DNA of 64,000 bases from Candidatus Nitrososphaera evergladensis SR1. GTDB lineage: Archaea > Thermoproteota > Nitrososphaeria > Nitrososphaerales > Nitrososphaeraceae. The stretch is taken from contig NZ_CP007174.1 of NCBI RefSeq assembly GCF_000730285.1, positions 2,046,001-2,110,000 of the forward strand. The letters run 5' to 3'. The first letter of the stretch is position 1; each line of letters opens with the position of its first letter. The position numbers and the translations under genes were made by a program. This document shows, piece by piece, positions 51,748 through 60,492 of the stretch. The notes beneath the pieces are model-generated. The model was not told the origin of the DNA. It did not search any database and saw only the letters and a program-made list of their open reading frames with translations.

Positions 51748-53520
51748 TCAGGTTCCGCCTCCATTACCACTAGTTTGTGCCGAGATTCCTTCCTGCATTG
51801 AAACGCCGTCGGATTCGTGACCGAGGGCGGCTGCAGGCTCTATTGCTGCATTAGAGTGCTCGGGCAGAGGGAGCACGTTTTCATGCCCGGCGAACATGCC
51901 CTGTATGTAGCCTGTTATCGGGTTGAGGAACAGGTCCGGCAATATGCCTATCGTAAGCGAGAGCGCTGCAAAGACCAGCATCGTCATGGTGATGTACGGG
52001 CTTGCCTCCTTGACGTGCGCCATCTCTTCAGGGATCTTGCCAAAGAACACGCGCTTTAGCATCCACAGTATGTATGCGGACGTCAGTATCGTTGCCATGA
52101 TGCCAAAGCCAAACATCGCCGCGCGGAACCAGTCGCCGTTGTGGGCCGCAGTCTGCAGGGCGCCGTTGAACATTGTCCACTCGGCCATAAAGCCGCTTGT
52201 GGGCGGGACGCCCATGATTGTAAGGGCACCGATGAACGCAATGACTGCCGTGTACGGCATCTTGCCTGCAAGGCCGCCAAGCCTTGACATGCTCCTTGTG
52301 CCTGTCTGCAGGATGATAGAGCCGGCCATCATGAAGAGCACAGCTTTGCCAAGGCCGTGTGATACGTAAAGCATGGTTGCGCCAGAAATGCCAAGTATGC
52401 TCTCAGAGCCGAGGCCAAAGAGAATGTAGCCCATCTGGCTGATAGACGAGTACGCAAGCACCTTCTTGATGTCGTCCTGCATCAGCGCCATGGCGCCTCC
52501 GTATATCATGGTGGCAAGGCCCCACATGTTGATGTAGAGGCTGTACTGCTCGTAACTGCCCGTCAAAAGTTCCAGCCATAGCCGGAGAAGGGCGTAGGCG
52601 CCGATGCCGATCATCGCCGGCGAAAGCAGCGCGGATACTGGCGTAGGTGCTTCGGCGTGGGCGTACGGGAGCCAGATGTGGAGCAGGAACGCGGCAAGTT
52701 TCACGCCAAGGCCGGCTACGAGCCCAAAGACAATGAGCGCAAGCCACTGCTGCGGTATGTTGCCAGCATTGGCCTTTATGGTCGCAAAGTCATAGCCTCC
52801 TGCAAAGAATCCCATGGCAAGCAGGCTCAACAGCAGGACGACTGCGCCGACGTGGGTCCAGAAGAAGAACATCAGGGCTATTCTGCGCCTTGCGCCATAG
52901 CCGTAAAAGGCGATCAGGAAGAACGACGGCACGAGCATCAGCTCAAAGAACACATAGAACTCGATCACGTTGGTCGCAAGGACCGTGCCGAGCATACCCA
53001 TGGAGAACGCCAGATAAAGCGCAAAGTAGAGCCCCATCTGGCTGTTCACGTACTGCTTTTGCTCGGGGCTCAGCAGCATCATGGTTCCACCGCCATGGCC
53101 GGGGCTTTCATGCGAAGAAGAGTGAGAAGGAGCGGAAGAGGACGAGGATGATGAGGAGCCGTCGCCGGCCTTGCCGTGGCCGGGCATGTCCTCCATTATC
53201 TTGTGGATCATGTACGGCTTTGAATAGATGGCAAGCACGGTGCACAGCACGTAGATGATTAATGCAAACGGAAGTGCCAGGCCATCAAGCCTCAGGCCAA
53301 AGTCGCCAAACTGCCCCCACTTGTACGTCTCTACATACGAGGTCATGCCCCCGTGCAGGAGCATCGTCGGGATGAACAGCAGACCAGTGGATATCGCAAG
53401 TGCGCCAAAGGAAAACCACGTGACGGCTGTAGCCCCTGCGCGCCGGCCAATGACGTACGCAACGGGCGCCAAAAGGAGGGGTATAAAGGTCGCTGCCAAC
53501 AGGAAATATGACTCTGCCAT
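51748..53520 (-). CDS. nuoM: NADH-quinone oxidoreductase-like subunit M
   Basis: Antiporter-like membrane subunit, 590 residues. Conserved features include FYVFFELMLVPSFFLIAFYG with the key Glu, KLAAFLLHIWLPYAHAEAP, and SALLSPAMIGIGAYALLRL. Unusually it has a low-complexity Gly/Ser/His insertion at about residues 112-146 (GDGSSSSSSSSAPSHSSSH) between early helices. The loop is polar and could be exposed. The C-terminus also has an extended polar tail. In the operon it is followed by nuoL. Confidence 0.95.
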   Translation of the reverse strand: MAESYFLLAATFIPLLLAPVAYVIGRRAGATAVTWFSFGALAISTGLLFIPTMLLHGGMTSYVETYKWGQFGDFGLRLDGLALPFALIIYVLCTVLAIYSKPYMIHKIMEDMPGHGKAGDGSSSSSSSSAPSHSSSHESPGHGGGTMMLLSPEQKQYVNSQMGLYFALYLAFSMGMLGTVLATNVIEFYVFFELMLVPSFFLIAFYGYGARRRIALMFFFWTHVGAVVLLLSLLAMGFFAGGYDFATIKANAGNIPQQWLALIVFGLVAGLGVKLAAFLLHIWLPYAHAEAPTPVSALLSPAMIGIGAYALLRLWLELLTGSYEQYSLYINMWGLATMIYGGAMALMQDDIKKVLAYSSISQMGYILFGLGSESILGISGATMLYVSHGLGKAVLFMMAGSIILQTGTRSMSRLGGLAGKMPYTAVIAFIGALTIMGVPPTSGFMAEWTMFNGALQTAAHNGDWFRAAMFGFGIMATILTSAYILWMLKRVFFGKIPEEMAHVKEASPYITMTMLVFAALSLTIGILPDLFLNPITGYIQGMFAGHENVLPLPEHSNAAIEPAAALGHESDGVSMQEGISAQTSGNGGGT

Positions 53521-53550
53521 TTTCTTCTTCTCTCTCCCTTTTTCCTCTCT

Positions 53551-53853
53551 CTATCCCCGCATGCTCCTGAATTCAGCGACGTCGATTTCCTTGTAGAGGC
53601 GGTATGCTACAATCACAAGCCCAAGCCCCACTGCGACTTCGGCCGCAGCGATTGCGATTGAAAAGAGCGCAAAGACCTGCCCCTGGACGTTGCCGGTAGA
53701 TCTTGAAAATGCGACAACCACAAGGTTTGCCGCATTGACGATTATCTCTATTGAAATCAGCATCCTTATCGCGTTGCGCTTGACTACGATGCCGTATATG
53801 CCGACGGCCACGAGCGCGACCGACACTATGAGGAAGTCAATCAGTTCGGTCAT
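53551..53853 (-). CDS. nuoK: NADH-quinone oxidoreductase-like subunit K
   Basis: Small three-helix subunit of the proton channel (100 residues). It carries the conserved Glu in LISIEIIVNAANLVVVAFS and the second Glu in AIAAAEVAVGLGLVI. It overlaps nuoJ by 4 bases, showing coupled translation. Length is normal for the family. Confidence 0.95.
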   Translation of the reverse strand: MTELIDFLIVSVALVAVGIYGIVVKRNAIRMLISIEIIVNAANLVVVAFSRSTGNVQGQVFALFSIAIAAAEVAVGLGLVIVAYRLYKEIDVAEFRSMRG

Positions 53854-54386
53854 TCTTGTTGTTGTCCCTCCTCCTGCTCTGTCACAATATCTTCTCTGCG
53901 CGCAAGCGCAAGCGCCGCAATCACCGATCCCGCAAGCACCAGCCCAAGCACGATGAGCACAGGCGCATAGTACGTAAGCATCTCCTGGCCTATCTTCATA
54001 AAGTTGACGGGCGGCGCGGCAAAACTGTTGCTGCTGTTCAGGCCAGAAGCCAAGAGCAGCGCGCCAAGGCCACCCATTATGAACAGCATCAGCACGATGC
54101 CGCCTGCCTTTCTTCCCTTGTCCTCCTTTGTAGTAAATAGCGCCTGCGTCCTGACGAGCATGACCGTGAATATCAAGAGCACCGCGACTGCGCCGACGTA
54201 CACCGCGATCTGGAACATGGCCACAAACGGCGCGTCAAGTATCAGGAAAAATCCTGCGATGCCAAGCATCGATATGGCAAGGCCTATTGCGCCGTAGATG
54301 AGCTCGCGTGTTTCAAGCGCGATGATGGCAGAGCCGACGGTGAGCACTGCAAGGCCTACAAATACCGGGTCAACCATGCGAAGCAC
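53850..54386 (-). CDS. nuoJ: NADH-quinone oxidoreductase-like subunit J
   Basis: A 178-residue protein with five membrane helices. The conserved helix segment MFQIAVYVGAVAVLLIFTVML, with the pi-bulge-forming Tyr-Val-Gly-Ala, is clear. It overlaps nuoI by 17 bases and nuoK by 4. Part of the membrane hinge next to the quinone site. Confidence 0.94.
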   Translation of the reverse strand: MLRMVDPVFVGLAVLTVGSAIIALETRELIYGAIGLAISMLGIAGFFLILDAPFVAMFQIAVYVGAVAVLLIFTVMLVRTQALFTTKEDKGRKAGGIVLMLFIMGGLGALLLASGLNSSNSFAAPPVNFMKIGQEMLTYYAPVLIVLGLVLAGSVIAALALARREDIVTEQEEGQQQE

Positions 54387-54870
54387 CCCTGTCGGTTATC
54401 CTGATCTCGACATCACCTTCGTATTTTGGCTTGACTTCAAGCTGCTGCGGCGTGTATATCAGGTGTTCTTTTGTAAAGCCAGAGAGCTCGTAATCGTTTG
54501 TCATGAACAGAGCGTAAAACGGGCAGGCGTCAACACACAACCCGCAGAACACGCACTTGCCATAGTCAATCTGCGGCATTATGGATTTCTTGTTCTGCTT
54601 CCAGTTCTCGTCGACCTTGACCATGCCTATTGCTTCCGCGATGCCCTCGCACGCGATGGCGCACAGCTGGCAGCCGGTGCACTTGTCGTGCATGAGGATG
54701 TGGCGCCCCCTGTATCCGGCGATGCCGACTCCGCGCTTTGGATCAAACTGGTAGCCGTCGCCCACAAAGCGGAGCTTTTGCTCTGGGTAGCGAAAAGTAA
54801 AGCGCCTGATTACAAGGTGCTTTGACCCCGACTCGATTGCCTTGATAAACCCAGAAGCCGTGCCGCTCAT
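54370..54870 (-). CDS. nuoI: NADH-quinone oxidoreductase-like subunit I
   Basis: A 166-residue ferredoxin-like subunit carrying two [4Fe-4S] clusters: CTGCQLCAIACEG and CVFCGLCVDACPF. They pass electrons to the quinone-reducing subunits. ATG 54870 is chosen because it overlaps the nuoH stop by a few bases and begins MSGTASGFIKAIESG. A much longer frame upstream is a shadow of nuoH. Confidence 0.94.
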   Translation of the reverse strand: MSGTASGFIKAIESGSKHLVIRRFTFRYPEQKLRFVGDGYQFDPKRGVGIAGYRGRHILMHDKCTGCQLCAIACEGIAEAIGMVKVDENWKQNKKSIMPQIDYGKCVFCGLCVDACPFYALFMTNDYELSGFTKEHLIYTPQQLEVKPKYEGDVEIRITDRGASHG

Positions 54871-56132
54871 CTTACCAACAGCCCTCCCGGACCAAGTATG
54901 CCGCCATATATTAGTGCAAGGGCAACGAACATGTTGATGAACGAGAGCACGATCAGCTTGTACCAGCCTGTGTGCAGCAGTATGTCTATCCTGATTCTGG
55001 GGCTGATGCCTCTTGGGAGCAGCATGAGCATTATCACGCCGAACGTCTTGACGGTGAACCACACAATGGCTGAAAGCGTGACTGGGTTGTAGATCTTGTC
55101 GCCAGTGTAGCCAGGGATTATCTCTTGCGGGAATATCACGGGCCCTGCCCACCCTCCAAGGAACAGGACAACGAATAGTGCGGCAAGCGCGTACGTCTTT
55201 ACGTACGAGCCAAGCTGGATGAGGCCGTAGATCATGCCCGAAGTCTCGGTTATCCATCCCGCCACGATCTCTGACTCTGCCTCTGGCAGGTCAAACGGAA
55301 TCCTTTCAAGCTCTGCCAGCGACGAGAGGTAGAACACGAACGCGCTTATTGGCAGGAAAAAGATGTACCAGTACGACGAGATCTGGGCGTTGACGATGCC
55401 CGTCAGGTTGAGCGTGCCGGCGAGTATGACCACCGACAGCGCAGAGATTATGAACGGGATTTCAAACGCGATTATCTGGTGCAGGGCGCGTAGTCCGCCT
55501 ATGAACGGGTACTTGCTGTTTGACGCCCACGAGAAGAGGAGCGCGATGAGCGGGAAGAACCCAAGTATCGCAAACACAGCCAAGAGCCCCACGTCGACGT
55601 TGGCAACGACCCAGCCGGGCGCAACGGGAATAAGTGCAGTCACGGCCGCTGCAGTCGATACAAACGCAATTGGCGCCGCCCAGAACAACGGCTTGTCTGC
55701 GCCAGAAGGAACGATTATCTCCTTTGATATGAGTTTCAGGCCGTCTGCAATGAGCTGAAGCCAGCCCTCTATCTTGCCTACATAAAGCGGGCCGTACCTA
55801 AGCTGCATCTTGGCGAGGAACTTGCGTTCCACAAAGATGGTCACCGCTGCAAAGAGCGCTGCGTAGGTAAAGCCGGGGAATGCCGCCACGCGGAACAGGT
55901 CCGTGTGGATCATGTACTTGATTATCGGGATGGTGCGTGTCGGGTCCACCGTCATCGTCAAGAACAGGTATGGCGTGAGCGGGGCGCCGTTGACTGGCGG
56001 CAGCGGCACGTAGAACAGGACCACGAACAAGAGCGGGAGCCCTACGAGCGAGAATATGATGAGTATCCAGAATACCAGCCACAGGACGCTTCCAATGAAT
56101 TCGCCAAAGCGGAATGATTCTGTGTACGCCAT
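54867..56132 (-). CDS. nuoH: NADH-quinone oxidoreductase-like subunit H
   Basis: A 421-residue membrane subunit forming the quinone-binding chamber. It has the conserved KMQLRYGPLYVGKIEGWLQLIADGLKL, FSWASNSKYPFIGGLRALHQ and LAELERIPFDLPEAESEIVAGW segments. The N-terminus is longer than in bacterial NuoH, with an extra helix pair. Start 4 bases after the nuoD stop. Confidence 0.95.
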   Translation of the reverse strand: MAYTESFRFGEFIGSVLWLVFWILIIFSLVGLPLLFVVLFYVPLPPVNGAPLTPYLFLTMTVDPTRTIPIIKYMIHTDLFRVAAFPGFTYAALFAAVTIFVERKFLAKMQLRYGPLYVGKIEGWLQLIADGLKLISKEIIVPSGADKPLFWAAPIAFVSTAAAVTALIPVAPGWVVANVDVGLLAVFAILGFFPLIALLFSWASNSKYPFIGGLRALHQIIAFEIPFIISALSVVILAGTLNLTGIVNAQISSYWYIFFLPISAFVFYLSSLAELERIPFDLPEAESEIVAGWITETSGMIYGLIQLGSYVKTYALAALFVVLFLGGWAGPVIFPQEIIPGYTGDKIYNPVTLSAIVWFTVKTFGVIMLMLLPRGISPRIRIDILLHTGWYKLIVLSFINMFVALALIYGGILGPGGLLVR

Positions 56133-56136
56133 TTTC

Positions 56137-57297
56137 CTATCTGTCAGCCTCCACGGGCCAGTAGTTCAGCGACCAGTATATCGACGGCATGTCTGCCAGT
56201 TTGTTGCCCACAAGCAGGAAAGGTAGCGCAAGCATGTTGCGGAACGAGCCCACTGATATTTTCACCCTGTACGGCTTGGGAGTTCCGTCGCTTACAATGT
56301 AATAGCCTAACGCGCCCCTGCCGGACTCGACGCGCCTATATGCCTCGCCCGGCGGACCCTTGGGGTTTGGCTGCAGTTTCGTGCGCACGTCTCCAGAAGA
56401 CGGCATCTTGTCGAGCAGCTGCCTCATGATGTTGCACGACTCTTTCATGTCAAGGAACGGCACGTACGAGCGCGCAAACGAGTCGCCCGTCTTCATGTAC
56501 TGCACCTTGAAATCAATCTCGTTGTAAATGTCATAGGGCTCCACCTTGCGTATGTCGTACGGAACTCCTGACGCGCGCAGTACAGAGCCGGTAACTCCAA
56601 GCTTTATTGCGTCTTCCTTTGAAAGCACGCCGACGCCTTCGGTCCTCTGCCTGAAGAGCGGCATGTTGTAGAAAATGTCCTCGTATTCCTTTAGGCGCTT
56701 TTCAAAGTAGTTGATGTGCTCAAGGCACTTTGCCTTAAAGTTGTCAGGCATGTCGTTTCTGACGCCGCCTGGTATGTTGTAGGCGTGCGTGACGCGGGCG
56801 CCTGTCAGCCTTTCCAGAAGGTCGATGAAAAGTTCGCGGTCGCCTGCCGGCCACATGAACATGGTCGAGTGGCCAAGAAAGATGCCATAGATTGCAAGCC
56901 AGTACAGAGTGTAAACCTGCCTGTTCATCTCTGAAGCAAGGGCGCGGATGAACTGGCCCCTGCGCGGCACCTCGATTCCCATCAGCTCCTCGACTGCAAG
57001 GCTGTACGAGTACGTGATGTTGGTCGAGTCGTGGATTACCGGCCTTTCAAGATGCGGGATGTTCTGGATGACGTTGCGGTACTCGCACATCTTTTCCTCC
57101 CCGCGGTGGACGTATCCGGGGTCAGGATCGCAGTAGACGATATAGTCGCCGTCGACCTTGACCGTAAAGCGAAAGTGGCCGGAGCCGGGATGCTGCGGGC
57201 CGATGGAAAGCGTCATGAGGCGGTCGTCTTCGGTTTCCTTGACCACCTGCAGTCCCAGTTTTCTTGTCTCCTCTATCTTTTCTTCAAGGCTTGCCAT
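56137..57297 (-). CDS. nuoD: NADH-quinone oxidoreductase-like subunit D
   Basis: The 49-kDa-type subunit, with the quinone site. The N-terminal SIGPQHPGSGHFRFTVKVDGD carries the conserved His, and GYVHRGEEKMCEYRNV, the acidic pair and the late ESGRGALGYYIVSDG are typical. At 386 residues it is of normal length. It is separate from nuoC, unlike the NuoCD fusion in Escherichia coli. Confidence 0.95.
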   Translation of the reverse strand: MASLEEKIEETRKLGLQVVKETEDDRLMTLSIGPQHPGSGHFRFTVKVDGDYIVYCDPDPGYVHRGEEKMCEYRNVIQNIPHLERPVIHDSTNITYSYSLAVEELMGIEVPRRGQFIRALASEMNRQVYTLYWLAIYGIFLGHSTMFMWPAGDRELFIDLLERLTGARVTHAYNIPGGVRNDMPDNFKAKCLEHINYFEKRLKEYEDIFYNMPLFRQRTEGVGVLSKEDAIKLGVTGSVLRASGVPYDIRKVEPYDIYNEIDFKVQYMKTGDSFARSYVPFLDMKESCNIMRQLLDKMPSSGDVRTKLQPNPKGPPGEAYRRVESGRGALGYYIVSDGTPKPYRVKISVGSFRNMLALPFLLVGNKLADMPSIYWSLNYWPVEADR

Positions 57298-57306
57298 TTT
57301 TTATCA

Positions 57307-57987
57307 TCATCTTCCCTTTATCCTGAATTCTTTGCGCAGTGGCGGGATGTCGGCCCAGTCCTCCGGCAGGAGGAACCTTTCGTTCCTCGGGTGGCCGTCA
57401 AAGTAGACACCCAGCATTTCAAACGTCTCCCGCTCGTGGTACTCCACGGACTTGAAGACGTTAATTAAGCTTGGGATGTGCGCGTCGTCGCGGTTAGTTC
57501 GAGTAGCGAGAACAAGGACGTGTGCAAGCAGGTCGTCGCGGGTGTACGAGCCAAGGTGGTAGTTGACCTCTATCTGGCTGTCCTTTGGGTAGTCGGTGCC
57601 AGAAGCGCACTCGGCATGGTCAAAGCCCATGTTGTCGCGGATGTATGACGCGACTTCAATAAGGTTGCCGGGCTCGACTTGGACCTTGATGCGAAGCGGC
57701 CTTATATAGAGGACCTTGACTGCATTGCCAAAGCGCGTGACAAGTTGCTGTGCGATGCCCTTTTCAAAGGCAGGAGGCTCTGGCTCTTTCTTGGCGGCCG
57801 GAGGCGCAGCGGCTGCTGCAGGCTTTGCAGCTGCTGGAGCTGGCTTTGCAGCTGCTGGCGATGGTGGCGCTGCCGCTGGCTTGGGTACAGGTTTAGTAGT
57901 AGCATTAGAATCTTCAGGCTTTGCAGCTGCTGGAGCTGGCTTGGCTGGCGGAGCTGGTTTTTTCTGCTCTTCCTTGTCGCTGCTCAT
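57307..57987 (-). CDS. nuoC: NADH-quinone oxidoreductase-like subunit C
   Basis: The 30-kDa-type subunit that supports NuoD. The C-terminal 150 residues have the family core, including YERETFEMLGVYFDGHPRNERFLLPEDW. The first 75 or so residues are a low-complexity Ala/Pro/Lys extension (KPAPAAAKPAAAAAPPAAKK) that is not part of the fold and is probably disordered. The stop is 9 bases before nuoD's start. Confidence 0.93.
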   Translation of the reverse strand: MSSDKEEQKKPAPPAKPAPAAAKPEDSNATTKPVPKPAAAPPSPAAAKPAPAAAKPAAAAAPPAAKKEPEPPAFEKGIAQQLVTRFGNAVKVLYIRPLRIKVQVEPGNLIEVASYIRDNMGFDHAECASGTDYPKDSQIEVNYHLGSYTRDDLLAHVLVLATRTNRDDAHIPSLINVFKSVEYHERETFEMLGVYFDGHPRNERFLLPEDWADIPPLRKEFRIKGR

Positions 57988-57988
57988 G

Positions 57989-58510
57989 TTACTTGATCTT
58001 TTGTCTCTTGATCTTTTCTTGGAGCAACATACAGCCCTGGATAAGAGTTTCAGGCCTTGGAGGGCATCCTGGCACGTAGACGTCCACAGGAATGATGCCG
58101 TCGCACCCCGGAAGGACGTTGTACGAGTCGATGTATAGTCCGCCAGTGATTGCGCAGGCGCCCATCGCGATTACGTACTTGGGCTCTGGCATCTGGTCGT
58201 AGACCATTCTCAGCCTTGGGGCCATCTTTCTTGTCACCGTGCCCTGCACCACGATAAGGTCGCACATGCGCAGCGAGCCGAACGCTTCGATGATGCCGAA
58301 CCTCTCGACATCGTACCTCGGGCTCGAGGCGGCTCCAAACTCGACACTGCAGCACGCCGTTTCAAGGTGCACCGGCCATAGAGACCAGATCCTTCCCCAG
58401 TTGATCGCGTATCCAAGGGGTCTGTCAAGCGCCCTGACCAAGACGTCGGACAGCTTGGTCACAAGTACGTTGAAGTTGTTTGGTGTTGGGCTTACCAGTT
58501 CCTTGTTCAT
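57989..58510 (-). CDS. nuoB: NADH-quinone oxidoreductase-like subunit B
   Basis: Holds the terminal N2 [4Fe-4S] cluster. Ligands are the adjacent Cys pair in LETACCSVEFGA, a third in VIAMGACAITGG and the fourth in YVPGCPPRPETLI. The 173-residue length is normal. It precedes nuoC with a one-base gap. Confidence 0.95.
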   Translation of the reverse strand: MNKELVSPTPNNFNVLVTKLSDVLVRALDRPLGYAINWGRIWSLWPVHLETACCSVEFGAASSPRYDVERFGIIEAFGSLRMCDLIVVQGTVTRKMAPRLRMVYDQMPEPKYVIAMGACAITGGLYIDSYNVLPGCDGIIPVDVYVPGCPPRPETLIQGCMLLQEKIKRQKIK

Positions 58511-58580
58511 TTACGCAATCTTTCCTCCTCTGCCTGTACTTCGCCGTGACCGTATTTAAAACATGCTAGCATGATGATGT

Positions 58581-58964
58581 TTACCAAATTCCTTTCCTCC
58601 CTGCAAGATACAGAGCATAGCCCATCGCTGCAAACATGATTCCAAGGAAAGCGATTATCGGGAGCGTGGCGGTCCTTGGGATGTTAAAGAGGGCCGTGCC
58701 CCATGCGTACAGAAAGATGGACATGACGTCAAAGACGACGAACATGAGGATGTAAGCATAATACTGCATCATGAAATGAGAGCGGCCTTCGCCTGTAGGC
58801 ATCTGTCCGCACTCCATCGGCAGGAACTTGACGGGATTGTACCGGCGCCTTGGAGACACCAGCCTTGACAGGATAAGAGCGGGCACCGAGGCTACAAGAC
58901 CGAAGCCCAGCATGTAAAGAATTGGTGTAAAGTCTGCAGCGGTCTCCCCAGCCAAGTCACCCAT
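58581..58964 (-). CDS. nuoA: NADH-quinone oxidoreductase-like subunit A
   Basis: First gene of the operon. A 127-residue protein with three helices and the conserved loop PVKFLPMECGQMPTGEGRSHF, including the Cys exposed in some conformations. About 70 bases separate it from nuoB. The organisation is nuoA-B-C-D-H-I-J-K-M-L-N without nuoE, F or G, so the electron donor is probably not NADH but may be a ferredoxin. Confidence 0.95.
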   Translation of the reverse strand: MGDLAGETAADFTPILYMLGFGLVASVPALILSRLVSPRRRYNPVKFLPMECGQMPTGEGRSHFMMQYYAYILMFVVFDVMSIFLYAWGTALFNIPRTATLPIIAFLGIMFAAMGYALYLAGRKGIW

Positions 58965-59314
58965 GCTGGCCTAGCGAAGGTATAAAAACTTAACGAGAAT
59001 TGCGCGCGGCAATCGTCAATCGGTTAACCAATTAATTATCTTTCGATTTTGTTGCATAACGGGGTGCTGTTAGACCGGGAGTAATATTATATGCAACACG
59101 TATCAAGATGAACTCTGACGTTTTTGTCAAACATCTTAAATGGGTTCGTTTTCTTCACGGTATAAATGTCGTCAATGTTCAACAATATACTGTTCTTAGC
59201 AGGAGTCTTGATAACTAGTGTGTCATCTTCTGTTGTAAAAAATCAGAGCCATCAAGCTATGTTCTGAAAGTATCTGGCTAATGCAAGAAGAATGTTTTCA
59301 AACTTTATTCCTAG
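58965..59314. other. Intergenic region with an inverted repeat
   Basis: TGTTGCATA (59050-59058) and TATGCAACA (59090-59098) form a 9-bp inverted repeat with a 31-base spacer upstream of nuoA. The right arm overlaps a TATA-like stretch (TAATATTATATG). No gene is seen. Confidence 0.4.
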
Positions 59315-59833
59315 TTATTTTTGATGGTAAGTTATTTTGCCTTCCAGATCAACTCTGGCAACTTGCCAGTTGTAACTACCATTCCTTATGGCATCCCGGA
59401 TGGACTCTCTTATTTTATTCAGACCGTTGTTACTTATTTTCTTTGAAAGGAAAATTATTTCTTTCACATTTTCAGCACTGTGAAGACCATCAAATATGAT
59501 GAAATCCACAGGATGCATAAGTGCCTTGATGTCATAAGGATTGTATGATAAGTTCATAAACTCTATGCTCATTGATCTTCGGAGTATGTCTGGCACCTGC
59601 TTCCTGCCTTTCTCAGTAGCGCTCTGTCTAAGTTCTTCAGCCTTTTCCTCAAATGCTTCAACTTTCTTTTCCAAAGCTTTTACTCGCGATTCGTAAATGT
59701 CAAGCCATGTCTTCTTAATTCTGCCCCCGTATCTGGGGTTAATATCGGAAAGGCGTTGGATTTGGTTGCAGTATGGACACAAGCAAAGAATAGTCCTAAA
59801 AGACTGGAATAGCTCCAAGATATCGTTTGCCAA
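59315..59833 (-). CDS. Holliday-junction-resolvase-like endonuclease family protein
   Basis: A 172-residue protein matching the family of archaeal Holliday junction resolvase-related endonucleases (pattern Endonuc_Holl, from memory). It has a Cys pair (CPYCNQI), a coiled-coil (EKKVEAFEEKAEELRQSATEKGRK), then the core NPYDIKALMHPVDFIIFDGLH followed by KEIIFLSKK. It precedes no obvious partner besides the related gene upstream. Confidence 0.72.
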   Translation of the reverse strand: MANDILELFQSFRTILCLCPYCNQIQRLSDINPRYGGRIKKTWLDIYESRVKALEKKVEAFEEKAEELRQSATEKGRKQVPDILRRSMSIEFMNLSYNPYDIKALMHPVDFIIFDGLHSAENVKEIIFLSKKISNNGLNKIRESIRDAIRNGSYNWQVARVDLEGKITYHQK

Positions 59834-59836
59834 TCT

Positions 59837-60340
59837 CTATACCTCTTTGTAGCTCACTTCTCTCTTTTCTACAGCCTCTTTGATCGACTTCTCGCGTTTA
59901 CTTAGTTGTGCCTTACCGGTTTTAATTTCAAGGAATGTGATATAATCGACGGCATGATTGCTTGCCCCTTTGAATACTACCATGTCAATAGGTTCAAACA
60001 GTGGTCTACAATCAGACAATGGAAAGTTAAAGTCGCGGTATGCAGGTACTATCTTTTCAACAATCTTCCCAATGCTTACATAGATAGCTTTTTGTTCCGC
60101 GCCCTCTACAGAAAGCTTGCGTTTCGTTAATTCCTCTGCCTGCTCCTTTAATTCGTTTAACAACTGTTGGCGTATGGCTTTTGCTTCATCAGGGAATTTG
60201 CCTAGTCCATCAAACAAGATAGCTCTCGAAAGAGGAAAATCTCGGCCACAATTCAGGCAGGTACCAATAAGTTCAGAGTTTCTTAATGACTCTATGGTCT
60301 CCCTGTTTTCCAAGTGAATAAATCTTCCCAGAGCTGCCAT
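59837..60340 (-). CDS. Holliday-junction-resolvase-like endonuclease, paralogue
   Basis: Begins at ATG 60340 (MAALGRF); a longer start to 60448 is possible. It shares the layout of its neighbour: a Cys pair (CLNCGRD), a helical segment with Glu and Lys, then LFEPIDMVVFKGASNHAVDYITFLEIKTGKAQLSKREKSI. The E-x-K-x-G and D in the last part are the resolvase-like catalytic residues. The stop is 3 bases before the next gene's start, so they form a pair. Confidence 0.75.
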   Translation of the reverse strand: MAALGRFIHLENRETIESLRNSELIGTCLNCGRDFPLSRAILFDGLGKFPDEAKAIRQQLLNELKEQAEELTKRKLSVEGAEQKAIYVSIGKIVEKIVPAYRDFNFPLSDCRPLFEPIDMVVFKGASNHAVDYITFLEIKTGKAQLSKREKSIKEAVEKREVSYKEV

Positions 60341-60492
60341 GCTTAAGTATTTTAGTATGTGACATTTTTCTACGCACCTTGTTGAACAACCTATATTCGC
60401 AATAACTTGGCCTGATTGAGGGCGGGCATGTAGTTTAGCTGATATCAAGATTTATGAAAGTTATCTCAGTTTGGTTTGGAATCAGCGACATG

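Noticed and set aside
54871-55257. Extension of nuoI into nuoH
   Set aside because: It is an antisense-like shadow of nuoH composition; NuoI length is complete from 54870.
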